Made by a program: the position numbers and the translations under genes. Positions 52,705-61,827 of a stretch of 64,000 bases of DNA are shown piece after piece. Each line of letters begins with the position of its first letter. Within the stretch, counting starts at the first letter, position 1. This stretch comes from Altererythrobacter sp. C41. GTDB taxonomy: Bacteria > Pseudomonadota > Alphaproteobacteria > Sphingomonadales > Sphingomonadaceae. The stretch is from assembly GCF_016803135.1 (NCBI RefSeq), contig NZ_JAEVFE010000005.1:1-64000 (forward strand), written 5' to 3'. The notes beneath the pieces were generated by a model, which was not told the origin of the DNA, ran no database searches, and saw only the letters and a program-made list of their open reading frames with translations.

Positions 52705-54851
52705 TCGTTCGTTACGCCTTCACGGCCTCCGCCCTCGCGCTTGCAGCCGCCGCCGCGCCCGCCTTCGCGCAGGAGAGCACCTCCGAGAGCACCGGCCAGA
52801 GCACGAACGACATCGTCGTCACCGCGCAGCGCGTGAACGCGACCGAGGTGACCAATGGCGGCGATGCCGGCGTGCTGGGCAACAAGCACGCGGTCGACCT
52901 CGCCTTCTCGATCCGCAGCTTCGACGAATCGCTGATCCTCAACCAGCAGCCGCTGACGCTGGGCGAAGTGCTCGACAACGATCCGACGGTGCGCTCCACC
53001 TACGGCTTCGGCAACGCGGCGGAGCTGTTCGTGATCCGCGGCTTCGCATTGTTCGGCGACGACGTCGGGCTGAACGGCCTCTACGGCATCGCCCCGCGCC
53101 AGATCGTCGCACCCGAGCTCTACGACAGCGTGCAGGTGCTGAACGGCGCGAGCGCGTTCCTCAACGGCGCGGCGCCCGGCGGGTCATCGCTCGGCGGGTC
53201 GGTGAACCTCAAGCTCAAGCGCGCCGGGTTCGACCCGCTGACGCGCGCGACGCTCGGCTACACCTCGGGCGCGCACTTCGGCGGCAGCTTCGACGTCTCG
53301 CGACGATTCGGCGCCAACGGCGAGTGGGGCCTGCGCGTCAACGGCGCCTACCGCGACGGCGAAACCTCGGTCGACCGCGAGGAGCGCCGGACGCAGGTGA
53401 TCGGCGGCGCGCTCGACTACGACGGCGGCAACTTCCGCGCGGCACTGGACCTTGCGTACCAGAACGTGCGGATCGACGCGTTGCGGCCGAAGGTGACGCT
53501 TGGCGACAGCGTCACCGCGATTCCGGCGGTGCCGGAAGCCGATGCCAACCAGGCGCAGGCCTACACCTATACCGAGATGCGCGACGTGTTCGGCACGCTC
53601 AGCCTCGAGTGGGACATCGCCGACAACGCGCTGCTCTATGCCAGGGCCGGCGCGCGCGATGGGCGCGAGGACGGGAACTACGGCGGCATCACCCTGACCG
53701 ACGCGGCGACCGGCGACGGTTTCGACGATTCGCTGATCGTGCCGCGCACCGACAACAACGAGGCGGTCGAGGCCGGCCTGCGCGTGAATCTGGGCGAGAC
53801 GGTCACGCACGAGTTCAACTTCGGCGGCAGCATAAACTGGCAGACCAACCGCAACGCCTTCGACTTCCGTGACGAATTTGCGGCCAATATCTATCACTTC
53901 GAGCCAATGCCGCTGCCGCCGTCGACCGTCGCCTCGTGGAACCCGGGCGGCGATCTCGACGATCCTTTCCCGCGGGTGAAGAGCCGACTCTGGAGCGCCT
54001 TCGCCTCCGACACGATCGGGCTGTGGGACGATAGCCTGCTGATCACCGGCGGCCTGCGGCTGCAGACGATCCGCATCGATAGCTACAGCGCGGCCGATGG
54101 CCAGCTCGAAGCAAGCTACGACGAAGACGCGATCACGCCGGTGGTCGGCGTGGTGTTCAAGCCGCTGCCCTACGTCTCGCTCTACGCCAACCGGATCGAG
54201 GCGTTGCAGCAGGGGCCGAACGTGCCGCTCGACGAAAGTCTCCAGAACAGCGGCGGCGTCCTCGCCCCGCGCAAGTCCACCCAATACGAGGCCGGCGCCA
54301 AGCTCGCGCTCGGCCGCTTCCTCTATGCCGGCCTCGCCTTCTACCAGATCGAGCGCCCCGGCGAGGGCGTGATCGAGAACCCCGACGGCACCGAGCGCTA
54401 CGGCTATATCGGCGACCAGCGGCATCGGGGTATCGAGTTCACGCTGAACGGCGAACCGGTCGAGGGGCTGCGACTGATCGCGGGCCTCTCCACCATCGAT
54501 GCCGAGCTCGACACCGGCTCCGAAGTCGCCGGCGTGCCGGGCTTCACCGCCAATGCGAACGTCGAGTGGGACCTGCCCTTCGTCCAGGGCCTGACGCTGA
54601 CCGGGCGCATGACCCATACCGGCGAACAGTGGGTCAATACGGCGAATACGCTGCGGCTCGACGACTGGACCGTGTTCGACCTCGGCGCGCGCTATGTCTT
54701 CGCGGCGGGCGGCAAGCCGGTGACGCTGCGCCTGACGGTCGATAACGTCGCCAACAAGCGCTACTGGGCTTCCGCCTTCGACGCGTTCGAATCCGCCCTG
54801 CTGCAAGGCCGCCCGCGCACGGTGAACGCCTCGGTCTCCGTCGATTTCTAG
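52701..54851 (+). CDS. TonB-dependent siderophore receptor
   Basis: 716 residues. Signal peptide MIVRYAFTASALALAAAAAPAFAQ, TonB-box region NDIVVTAQRV, a plug with LDNDPTVRSTYGFGNAAELFVIRGFALFGDDVGLNGLYGI and VLNGASAFLNGAAPGGSSLGGSVNL (a typical siderophore receptor plug), and a barrel ending VNASVSVDF. Last gene of a Fur-boxed operon with the PepSY protein and a small membrane protein. Ferric siderophore uptake is inferred. Confidence 0.92.
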   Translation: MIVRYAFTASALALAAAAAPAFAQESTSESTGQSTNDIVVTAQRVNATEVTNGGDAGVLGNKHAVDLAFSIRSFDESLILNQQPLTLGEVLDNDPTVRSTYGFGNAAELFVIRGFALFGDDVGLNGLYGIAPRQIVAPELYDSVQVLNGASAFLNGAAPGGSSLGGSVNLKLKRAGFDPLTRATLGYTSGAHFGGSFDVSRRFGANGEWGLRVNGAYRDGETSVDREERRTQVIGGALDYDGGNFRAALDLAYQNVRIDALRPKVTLGDSVTAIPAVPEADANQAQAYTYTEMRDVFGTLSLEWDIADNALLYARAGARDGREDGNYGGITLTDAATGDGFDDSLIVPRTDNNEAVEAGLRVNLGETVTHEFNFGGSINWQTNRNAFDFRDEFAANIYHFEPMPLPPSTVASWNPGGDLDDPFPRVKSRLWSAFASDTIGLWDDSLLITGGLRLQTIRIDSYSAADGQLEASYDEDAITPVVGVVFKPLPYVSLYANRIEALQQGPNVPLDESLQNSGGVLAPRKSTQYEAGAKLALGRFLYAGLAFYQIERPGEGVIENPDGTERYGYIGDQRHRGIEFTLNGEPVEGLRLIAGLSTIDAELDTGSEVAGVPGFTANANVEWDLPFVQGLTLTGRMTHTGEQWVNTANTLRLDDWTVFDLGARYVFAAGGKPVTLRLTVDNVANKRYWASAFDAFESALLQGRPRTVNASVSVDF

Positions 54852-55426
54852 CGCAAGCTCCGCAGCGTCAGCGAGCGGCGGGTGACGGCCATGGGGGCAA
54901 TCGAATGCTCCCATGCCTCGCGCGCTTCGCCGCTCAGCAGGTAGAGCGAGCGCGGCGGCAGCTCGACGCTGCGGCGTTCGAACCCCTGCGCAGTGCGGCG
55001 GCGTAGCCGCAGGACGGCGGGCGCGGCGAGCGAGAGGCCGAGGACCTCGCCGTATTGCGGCCGGTCGCGGTGCCAGCCGATGCCCGCGCCGGGATCATAG
55101 CGGATCAGCAGCGCCTGCCCGAAATCGCGCGGGTCGCGCAGGACAAGCGGTGCAAGGCGCGCCCGCAAGGCCTCGATCCACTCGGGCAGCGGCGGCGCTT
55201 CGGCCACTCTGCCGCGCTGGTAGTCGTAAGCCGAGCCGTAGTTCGCCGTCAGCCGCTTGCCGCGCCACTGGCCGAACTGGAACGGTTCCAGCGGCGCGGC
55301 GTCGATCCGCGCCTCCAGCGCGCGTTCCTCTTCGGCGCCAATCGCTTCCTCGATCAGCAGCATGCCCGGCACCGGCGGTGCCACGGCCTGCCCCTCGGGG
55401 GCGAAGAGGTCGCGCTGGAAACCCAT
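54848..55426 (-). CDS. AlkB family DNA/RNA demethylase
   Basis: 192 residues, 2-oxoglutarate/Fe(II)-dependent dioxygenase. Fe ligands: His-x-Asp in GIGWHRDRPQYG and the distal His in WEHSI; the 2OG-binding RxxxxxR is RRSLTLR at the C-terminus. Repairs alkylated bases by oxidative demethylation. The start at 55426 (MGFQRDLFAPEGQ) fits the family. No operator for adaptive control was identified. Ends convergent with the siderophore receptor gene (4-nt overlap). Confidence 0.92.
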   Translation of the reverse strand: MGFQRDLFAPEGQAVAPPVPGMLLIEEAIGAEEERALEARIDAAPLEPFQFGQWRGKRLTANYGSAYDYQRGRVAEAPPLPEWIEALRARLAPLVLRDPRDFGQALLIRYDPGAGIGWHRDRPQYGEVLGLSLAAPAVLRLRRRTAQGFERRSVELPPRSLYLLSGEAREAWEHSIAPMAVTRRSLTLRSLR

Positions 55427-55444
55427 GGCAACTATATGGGTGCG

Positions 55445-55861
55445 ATGCCGCACCACACCACCACGCTAGCATTCGACACCCACGGACCGGGGCTGACCGA
55501 GATCACCGATGAGGTCACCGCCTGGCTCGCCTCCACCGGGATCGAGACCGGTCTGCTCACCGCCATGTGCCGCCACACCTCCGCCTCGCTGCTGATCAAC
55601 GAGAACGCCGCTCGCGCGGTGCAGCACGATCTGGTCGCCTGGCTCGATCGCATCGCTCCCGAAGGGTCGCACTACCTGCACGACGACGAGGGGCCGGACG
55701 ACATGCCGGCCCACCTCAAGGCCGCGCTCACCGGTGTCAGCCATTCGATCCCGATTTCCGGCGGGCGGATGATGCTCGGCACCTGGCAGGGCCTGTTCCT
55801 CGCCGAGCATCGCGCCCGCCCGCACCGGCGCGAAGTCGCGCTGCACGTGGCGGGCGAATAA
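55445..55861 (+). CDS. yjbQ: YjbQ/UPF0047 family protein
   Basis: 138 residues. Family motifs: HTSASLLINENAARAVQHDLVAWLDRIAP, HYLHDDEGPDDMPAHLKAALTGVSHSIPISGGRMMLGTWQGLFLAEHR. E. coli YjbQ has weak thiamin-phosphate synthase activity; the physiological role is open. An ATG at 55436 is an alternative start. The intergenic space with divergent alkB is only 18 nt. Confidence 0.93.
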   Translation: MPHHTTTLAFDTHGPGLTEITDEVTAWLASTGIETGLLTAMCRHTSASLLINENAARAVQHDLVAWLDRIAPEGSHYLHDDEGPDDMPAHLKAALTGVSHSIPISGGRMMLGTWQGLFLAEHRARPHRREVALHVAGE

Positions 55862-55898
55862 GGGCGAAACAACCGCGCCGCCGCCGCGTTGGCGGAGT

Positions 55899-56699
55899 AT
55901 GCCCATATCGATCGATCTCGCCTTCGCCTTCCGCATGGAGAAGGTGACCGACGTGCTGCTGCAGTTCGAAGCGGCGATCATCCCCGAGCAGACGCTGCTC
56001 GAAACCGATACCTGGGTGACGAAAGGCGAGCACTTCGCGCGCATTTCGGCGCAGGACGACATCGGCGAGCGGGTGTGGATCCGCGCGGAGGGGCGCTACG
56101 ACGTTTCGTACAAGGCCAAGGTGGCCGTGAATCGCCTGCCGGCCGAGATCGGAAACCTCGAATACCTGCTGCCACACGACCTGCCGGGCGAGGCGGTGCA
56201 GTATCTGTTCGATTCGCGCTATTGCCCCGCCGACCGGTTCCAGCCGTTTGTCGAGGCGGAGTTTGGCGGCAGCGAGGGCGGCGCACGGGTCGTGGCGATC
56301 CGCGACTGGATCGCCCGCAATCTCACTTACGAGCCAGGCAGCAGCACCGCCAACACGACCGCGCTCGACAGTTTCATCGAACGGCGCGGCATCTGCCGCG
56401 ATTTCGCGCATGTCATGGTCATGCTCGCCCGCGCCTCCGGCATCCCCGCGCGTTTCGTGAGCTGCTTCGCGCCCGGGGTCGATCCGCCGGACTTCCACGC
56501 CGTCGCCGAGGTGTTCCTGACCGATCCGACCACCCCCGGCGGCGGCGCCTGGTTCCTGGTCGACGCCACCGGCATGACGCGCCCGGACGAGGTCGTGAAG
56601 ATCGGAGTCGGCCGCGATGCCGCGGACGTGAGCTTCATCACCAGCTTCGGACCGACCGAGTTCCTGGAGAAGGACGTCACGGTTACACGCGCCGCGTGA
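55899..56699 (+). CDS. Transglutaminase-like cysteine protease
   Basis: 266 residues. A beta-rich N-terminal domain (MPISIDLAFAFRMEKVTDVLLQFEAA) and a transglutaminase core with the triad Cys in RRGICRDFAH, His in DFHAVAEVFL and Asp in WFLVDATGMT. Cytosolic; probably a protease or peptide-modifying enzyme. The final codons overlap a regulatory-looking word shared with the zwf promoter. Confidence 0.9.
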   Translation: MPISIDLAFAFRMEKVTDVLLQFEAAIIPEQTLLETDTWVTKGEHFARISAQDDIGERVWIRAEGRYDVSYKAKVAVNRLPAEIGNLEYLLPHDLPGEAVQYLFDSRYCPADRFQPFVEAEFGGSEGGARVVAIRDWIARNLTYEPGSSTANTTALDSFIERRGICRDFAHVMVMLARASGIPARFVSCFAPGVDPPDFHAVAEVFLTDPTTPGGGAWFLVDATGMTRPDEVVKIGVGRDAADVSFITSFGPTEFLEKDVTVTRAA

Positions 56700-56712
56700 A
56701 TATGTATGCGGC
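56698..56712 (+). promoter_or_regulatory. LacI-type motif upstream of glk
   Basis: GAATATGTATGCGGC, identical over 15 nt to 61751-61765 in the lacI-zwf intergenic region. It lies 64 nt upstream of the glk ATG and overlaps the end of the transglutaminase gene. Likely operator of the LacI protein encoded at 60695. Confidence 0.65.
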
Positions 56713-56775
56713 GCGTGGGCATGGCGCGGTGCGGCTGCTACCAGCCGGGCAGGAGATGAAAGCGGGAGGAGACCG

Positions 56776-57753
56776 ATGGATCTGGTCGTGGTGGATATCG
56801 GCGGCACGCATGCCCGCTTCGCGATTGCGTCGATCGGCGAGGACGGCGCCATTTCGCTGAGCGAGCCGGAAACGCTTCACACCGAGGATCACGCCAGCTT
56901 TCAGACGGCCTGGGAAGAGTTCCGCCGGCGCCAGGGCGGTGCCCTGCCCGACGCGCTGAGCATGGCGATCGCCGGGCCGGTCGGCGGCGAGGTGATCCGC
57001 TTCACCAACAATCCCTGGATCATCCGCCCGGCGCTGGTGAAGCCCAAGCTGGGCGTCGAGCGCTATTGCATCGTCAACGATTTCGAAGCCGTCGCCCATG
57101 CGGTCGCGCGCGCGCCGGAGGACCAGTTCCTCCACCTGACCGGCCCGGACGAGCCGCTCGGATCGGAAGGGACGATCAGCGTGCTCGGCCCCGGCACCGG
57201 GCTCGGCGTCGCGCACCTGTGGCGCTCGGGCGGCCAGTATCGCGTGCAGGCGACCGAAGGCGGCCATGCCGACTTCGCCCCGCTCGACTTGATCGAGGAT
57301 GCGATCCTGGCGCGGCTGCGCAAGCGGCACACGCGGGTCTCGGTGGAGCGCGTGGTCGCCGGCCCGGCGATCGTCGACATCTACCAGACGCTCGCCGCGA
57401 TGGAGCGCCGCTCGGTGCCCGAGTGCGACGACGTCGAGATCTGGACCAAGGGCATGAGCGGGGAGGACAGCCTCGCCGCAGCGGCGGTCGACCGATTCTG
57501 CCTCTCGCTCGGCTCGGTGGCCGGCGATATCGCGCTGGTCCAGGGCGGCTTCGCAGGCGTCGTGATCGCCGGCGGGCTCGGCTACCGCATCCGCGAGACG
57601 CTGCTGACGTCGGGCTTCGCCGACCGGTTCCGCGCCAAGGGCCGCTTCGCCGGGCTGATGGGCTCGATCCCGGTCAAGCTGATCGTCCACCCGCAGCCGG
57701 GCCTGTTCGGCGCGGCCGCCGCCTTCGTCGCAGAGCACGGAATGAATCAATGA
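56776..57753 (+). CDS. glk: Glucokinase
   Basis: 325 residues of the ROK-unrelated bacterial glucokinase family. N-terminal phosphate loop MDLVVVDIGGTHARFAIASI, substrate region SMAIAGPVGGEVIRFTNNPWIIRP, IVNDFEAVAHAV, LGPGTGLGVAHLW and ATEGGHADFAP. It phosphorylates glucose for the Entner-Doudoroff route. ATG 56776 follows GGGAGGAGA. Its stop overlaps the next start (ATGA). Confidence 0.95.
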   Translation: MDLVVVDIGGTHARFAIASIGEDGAISLSEPETLHTEDHASFQTAWEEFRRRQGGALPDALSMAIAGPVGGEVIRFTNNPWIIRPALVKPKLGVERYCIVNDFEAVAHAVARAPEDQFLHLTGPDEPLGSEGTISVLGPGTGLGVAHLWRSGGQYRVQATEGGHADFAPLDLIEDAILARLRKRHTRVSVERVVAGPAIVDIYQTLAAMERRSVPECDDVEIWTKGMSGEDSLAAAAVDRFCLSLGSVAGDIALVQGGFAGVVIAGGLGYRIRETLLTSGFADRFRAKGRFAGLMGSIPVKLIVHPQPGLFGAAAAFVAEHGMNQ

Positions 57754-60527
57754 CGAGTGTCGCACAGCTTGCCGATCGCCTGGCCGTTCTGCACCGGCAG
57801 ACGCAGGAAGCGCCGCTGTTCAACCCTGTGTTCCAGCTCTCGCTCGAACTGTCGCGCATGCTGGAGAGCGGCGAACTCGACCTCGCCGGCGCGGAGAGGC
57901 TGATCGCCGAGCTGGAATGCGATGCGCTGATGACCCGCGCCGGGCGGCTGCGGCGGCTGGTCGCGCCGGTCGAGCCGCAGGCTAACGATGACGCGCTTGC
58001 AGCGTGCCTGGGCACGGCCAACTTCGCGGAGTTCCGCGCGGCCTGGGAGCGGCCCCAGCTCCATGCGGTGTTCACCGCACACCCGACGTTCCTGCTCACG
58101 CCTGCGCAGTCGGAGGCGGTCGCTTCCGCCGCGGCGAGCGAGGAGGGGGTTGGGAAGAACGCCTGCGCGGCTTCGCCGGAGCGCCCCAGGATCACGCTCG
58201 CATTCGAGCACGCGCAGGCGATGGCGGCGCTGACCCAGGCGCAGGACGCGCGCGACCGGATCGTGGCGCACCTGCTGAACGCGGCGTGCGAGCGGTGGCC
58301 GGACGAGTGGCACGATTTCGCCCCGCTCCCCTACCGCTTCGCCACCTGGGTCGGTTATGACATGGACGGGCGGACTGACATCGGCTGGCATACCTCGATC
58401 GGGTTCCGGCTGGCCGAGAAGGCGGAACGGCTCGGGCGTTACGCCGATGCGCTGGAGGCCATCGACCGCAGCCATCCGCTGCTCGGCACGCTGCGCGCGG
58501 CCGAGGCGCACACTGCCGACTGCGCCGCCGCCTTCGCCGAACCGCTGGACGAGGCCGGCGCGCTGTCGGCGGCGGCCAACGGGCTGACCGCCGATCATCC
58601 GGCCAAGCTGCTGACGCTCGCGCCGCTGATCGACGAGCTGGAGCGCGAGGCGCGCGGGGCCGGCAGCGAACGCGCCGTCGCGCTCAAGACGCTCGCTGCC
58701 GCGATGCGGGCCGATGGGCTCGGCATGGGCGGGATCCATTTCCGCGTGAACGCCAAGCAGCTCCACAATGCCATCCGCGGGCGGCTCGAAGGCGGCGAGA
58801 GCCTCGACCTGTCGAGCCAGGGGGCGCTCGCCACGCTGCGCACGCTGATCGCGGAGGCGACGCCGCTCCGGAGCAATTTCGCCGCGCTCGCGATCGAGAG
58901 TTCGACCGCGATCCGCCAGTTCCTCGCCATGGCGCAGATCCTGCGCCACATCGACGCCGACGCGCCGATCCGCATGCTTGTCGCCGAATGCGAACAGCCC
59001 GCGACCGTGCTCGCGGCGCTCTATTTCGCGCGGCTGTTCGGGGTCGAGGATAAAGTCGACGTCTCGCCCCTGTTCGAAACCGAGACCGCGCTCGAGCACG
59101 GCGGCCGCTTCCTCGACGCACTGCTGGCGGAGGACATCTACCGCGACTACGCCCGGCAGCGCGGGCGGGTCTGCGTGCAGACCGGCTTTTCCGATGCCGG
59201 GCGCTTCGTCGGGCAGATTCCGGCGAGCCTCGCAATCGAGCGGCTGCAAGGGCGGCTGGCCGATGCGATGGCCGCGAACGGCCTGACCGACGTCGCGGCG
59301 CTGATCTTCGACACGCACGGCGAGAGCATGGGTCGCGGCGCGCATCCCGGCGGGTTCGCCGACCGGCTCGAATGGCCGCTGTCCCCCTGGGCGCGGCGGC
59401 GCTTCGCCCGCGCGGGCATCCGCATCGAACCCGAGGTCACCTTCCAGGGCGGCGACGGCTACCTGTTCTTCGCCAACCCCGAACTGGCGCTGGCGACGCT
59501 GACCCGCATCGCCGAGCTGCGCCCGGCCGAAACCGACGCGGAGGCGCCGACCGATCCGTTCTACCGCCGGACCGACCTGAGCCTCGATTTCTACCGCGCG
59601 ATCCGCGATCACCAGCACGAGCATCTGGAAAGCCGGACCTACAGCCGCGCGGTGACCGCCTTCGGGCTCGGCCTGCTCAACGCGACCGGCAGCCGCGTGT
59701 CGCGCCGGCAGTCCGATCTGTCGTCGGACCGCGAGATGAGCCTGCGCCAGATCCGCGCGATCCCGCACAATGCGGTGCTCCAGCAGCTCGGCTATCCGGT
59801 GAACGTGATCGCCGGCATGGGCAGCGCGGCCGAGGGCAACCGCGAGGAGATCGCCGGGCTGCTCAGCGAAAGCGCGCGCGGGCGGCAGCTCGTGCGGCTG
59901 GTGCGGGCCTCCAACGCGCTCGGCAGCATCAAGACGGTCGCCGCCTATGGCGAGCTGTTCAATTCAGCTTATTGGGCGAGCCGCACCTATCGCGGGACCG
60001 AGAGCCACATCGCGAACGCCTGCGCGGCGCTGGCCGAATATCTGGTGAAGGACGACCGTGCGGGCGTGTTCCGCCGCCTTGCCTCGCGCCTGCGGATCGA
60101 CGCGCTGAAGCTCCACCGCCTGCTCGACCTGCTGCCCGACGAAGCACCGATGGAGGACCGCGAGCAGGTCCGCCGCCGGATCGGCGTGCTCCAGGCGCTG
60201 CGGCTGGCGCTGCTGCAGTTCATGTTCCTGCGCGCGGTTTCGGTCCCGGCCTTCAGCCGCGCGAACGACATCAGCCGCAGCGACGTGATCGAGATGGTGC
60301 TGACGCTGCGGATCGAGGAAGCGCTGGCCCAGCTCCGCCGCGCCTTTCCGACGCGCTTCCCCGCGCCTGCGGATTATGTGCTGGACGAGCCATCGGACTA
60401 TCCGGATGGCGGTGCGGAGGGCTATGCCGCGATCGAGCATGACTTCATCGCCCCGATCGAACGGGCGCACGCGCTGAGCCTGCGGATCACCACCGCCATC
60501 GCCAATGAGTTTGGCGCGCATGGGTGA
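57750..60527 (+). CDS. Divergent phosphoenolpyruvate carboxylase-like protein
   Basis: 925 residues. The order and spacing of PEP carboxylase landmarks are kept: VFTAHPT (TAHPT at 109-113), GYDMDGRTDIGW, HGESMGRGAHPGGF (at 523, where classical enzymes have HGRGGxVGRGGGP) and GSRVSRRQ (at 647, where they have GSRPAKR), followed by QIRAIPHNAVLQQLGYPVNVIAG. Several key residues differ, including the HGRGG arginine. Carboxylation of PEP to oxaloacetate is the likely role, but another reaction is possible. Coupled to glk by a 4-nt overlap. Confidence 0.8.
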   Translation: MTSVAQLADRLAVLHRQTQEAPLFNPVFQLSLELSRMLESGELDLAGAERLIAELECDALMTRAGRLRRLVAPVEPQANDDALAACLGTANFAEFRAAWERPQLHAVFTAHPTFLLTPAQSEAVASAAASEEGVGKNACAASPERPRITLAFEHAQAMAALTQAQDARDRIVAHLLNAACERWPDEWHDFAPLPYRFATWVGYDMDGRTDIGWHTSIGFRLAEKAERLGRYADALEAIDRSHPLLGTLRAAEAHTADCAAAFAEPLDEAGALSAAANGLTADHPAKLLTLAPLIDELEREARGAGSERAVALKTLAAAMRADGLGMGGIHFRVNAKQLHNAIRGRLEGGESLDLSSQGALATLRTLIAEATPLRSNFAALAIESSTAIRQFLAMAQILRHIDADAPIRMLVAECEQPATVLAALYFARLFGVEDKVDVSPLFETETALEHGGRFLDALLAEDIYRDYARQRGRVCVQTGFSDAGRFVGQIPASLAIERLQGRLADAMAANGLTDVAALIFDTHGESMGRGAHPGGFADRLEWPLSPWARRRFARAGIRIEPEVTFQGGDGYLFFANPELALATLTRIAELRPAETDAEAPTDPFYRRTDLSLDFYRAIRDHQHEHLESRTYSRAVTAFGLGLLNATGSRVSRRQSDLSSDREMSLRQIRAIPHNAVLQQLGYPVNVIAGMGSAAEGNREEIAGLLSESARGRQLVRLVRASNALGSIKTVAAYGELFNSAYWASRTYRGTESHIANACAALAEYLVKDDRAGVFRRLASRLRIDALKLHRLLDLLPDEAPMEDREQVRRRIGVLQALRLALLQFMFLRAVSVPAFSRANDISRSDVIEMVLTLRIEEALAQLRRAFPTRFPAPADYVLDEPSDYPDGGAEGYAAIEHDFIAPIERAHALSLRITTAIANEFGAHG

Positions 60528-60534
60528 AGCCTAG

Positions 60535-60688
60535 GATCCTCCCCATTTTGCGCAGCCAAATGGGGAGGGGGACCGCGAGACGCGAAGCGGCTCGTGGTGG
60601 AGGGGTTTCGCGCGCCAATGCCCCTCCGTCAGACGCTTGCAGCGTCTGCCACCTCCCCATTTGTGCTGACGCAAAACTGGGGAGGATC
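60535..60688. repeat. MITE-like repeat element with terminal inverted repeats
   Basis: GATCCTCCCCATTTTGCG at the left (from 60535) is matched by CGCAAAACTGGGGAGGATC at the right end (to 60688), with one odd base. Inside are further hairpins (AAATGGGGAGG with CCTCCCCATTT; AGACGCTTGCAGCGTCT). About 154 nt with no coding capacity. It lies between the PEPC-like gene and the convergent lacI gene. Confidence 0.75.
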
Positions 60689-60694
60689 AGCTCA

Positions 60695-61705
60695 TCATCG
60701 CGCCGTGCTGCCTCGCGCGATCAGCGAAACCGGCACTCTTCGCGGCGGCGCGTCGTCGCCGGCATTGAACAGGGCGTCGACCAGCAGCGAGCCGGCAGCG
60801 GCCGGGTCGGGAGCGATCGTGGTCAGGGTCGGCTGGACGAAGCGCGCGGCGGGCAGATCGTCGAACCCGGCGAGGCCGATCTCGCCCGGCACGGCCACGC
60901 CGCGGTGCTTGAGCGCGTCGAGCGCGCCCAGCGCCATTGCGTCGCAGGCTGCGAAGATCGCATCCGAGCCGCCGCCCCCATCGAGCCACGCTTCAACGGC
61001 GGCGGCTCCTTCTTCCTCGCGCGTGACGCCATCGCGCGTCGGCACCAGGCACGGCTCCAGCCCGGCCGCGCGCATGCCCTCGCAATAGCCCTCATAGCGC
61101 TCGGCAAACTGGTGCTGCGGGGAATCGATCGCGCCGAGGAAGCACGGCGCGCGGTAGCCCTGCGCAAGCAGGTGTTCGACCGCCAGCCGCCCGGCTGCGC
61201 GGTTGTCGGAGCGGACCCATTCGAGATCGTCGAACGGCGAGCCCCAGTAGACCACGCGCCGATCCGCTTTCTCGAGCCCGCGGAAATAATCCCACGCGGC
61301 GCGGTTGGTCGTCGTGCCGATCACCACCAGCCCGTCGGCCCAGCCGCGTTCCTCGTAATGGCCGAAGAACTGCGCCTCGCGCGCCTGGAACGAAACCAGC
61401 GTCTCGAACCCGCGCTCCGATGCGGCGAGGCAGACGCTGCCGAGCAGCATGTACGAGAACGGGTTGATGTCCGCCGCGCTTTCGCCCGGGCGGCAGATCA
61501 CCACCACGGCGAGCGTGCCGGTGGAGCCGCGCCGCAGCCGGGCGGCGCGCTCGTCGACGAAATAGCCGATTTCCTCGGCCGCGCGCAGCACGCGGGCGCG
61601 GGTCGCTTCGGTGATCACTTCGGACCCGGCGAGCGCGCGCGACACGGTGGACTGGCTTACGCCCGCCCGTTCCGCCACATCGATCGAAGTCGGCCGCCTT
61701 TTCAT
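60695..61705 (-). CDS. LacI family regulator of sugar catabolism
   Basis: 336 residues. HTH with hinge: RRPTSIDVAERAGVSQSTVSRALAGSEVITEATRARVLRAAEEIGY; periplasmic-binding-like sugar domain with DGLVVIG, VRSDNRAAGRLAVEHLLAQGY and ACDAMALGALDALKHRGVAVPGEIGLAGFDD. Divergent from zwf. The word GAATATGTATGCGGC in between and before glk is its likely operator. The inducer is probably a sugar or sugar phosphate. Confidence 0.93.
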   Translation of the reverse strand: MKRRPTSIDVAERAGVSQSTVSRALAGSEVITEATRARVLRAAEEIGYFVDERAARLRRGSTGTLAVVVICRPGESAADINPFSYMLLGSVCLAASERGFETLVSFQAREAQFFGHYEERGWADGLVVIGTTTNRAAWDYFRGLEKADRRVVYWGSPFDDLEWVRSDNRAAGRLAVEHLLAQGYRAPCFLGAIDSPQHQFAERYEGYCEGMRAAGLEPCLVPTRDGVTREEEGAAAVEAWLDGGGGSDAIFAACDAMALGALDALKHRGVAVPGEIGLAGFDDLPAARFVQPTLTTIAPDPAAAGSLLVDALFNAGDDAPPRRVPVSLIARGSTAR

Positions 61706-61750
61706 CGCCGCTCCCTATCGGGAAGAGCGCGCAAAAGCGCAAGCGAGCCT

Positions 61751-61765
61751 GAATATGTATGCGGC
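61751..61765 (+). promoter_or_regulatory. LacI-type motif between lacI and zwf
   Basis: GAATATGTATGCGGC followed by ACACTGG. Same 15-nt word as upstream of glk. Located 63 nt before the zwf start and 46 nt before the lacI start, so it can control both directions. Confidence 0.68.
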
Positions 61766-61827
61766 ACACTGGAATGCGCTCGCCCGGTTTCCTAGACAGG
61801 GCGGCGACAAGCGAAAGGCATATGCGC

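Noticed and set aside
57747-59768. A 673-codon frame antisense to the PEPC-like gene
   Set aside because: Arg/Gly/Ala/His-rich mirror translation, no motifs, opposite a coherent enzyme.
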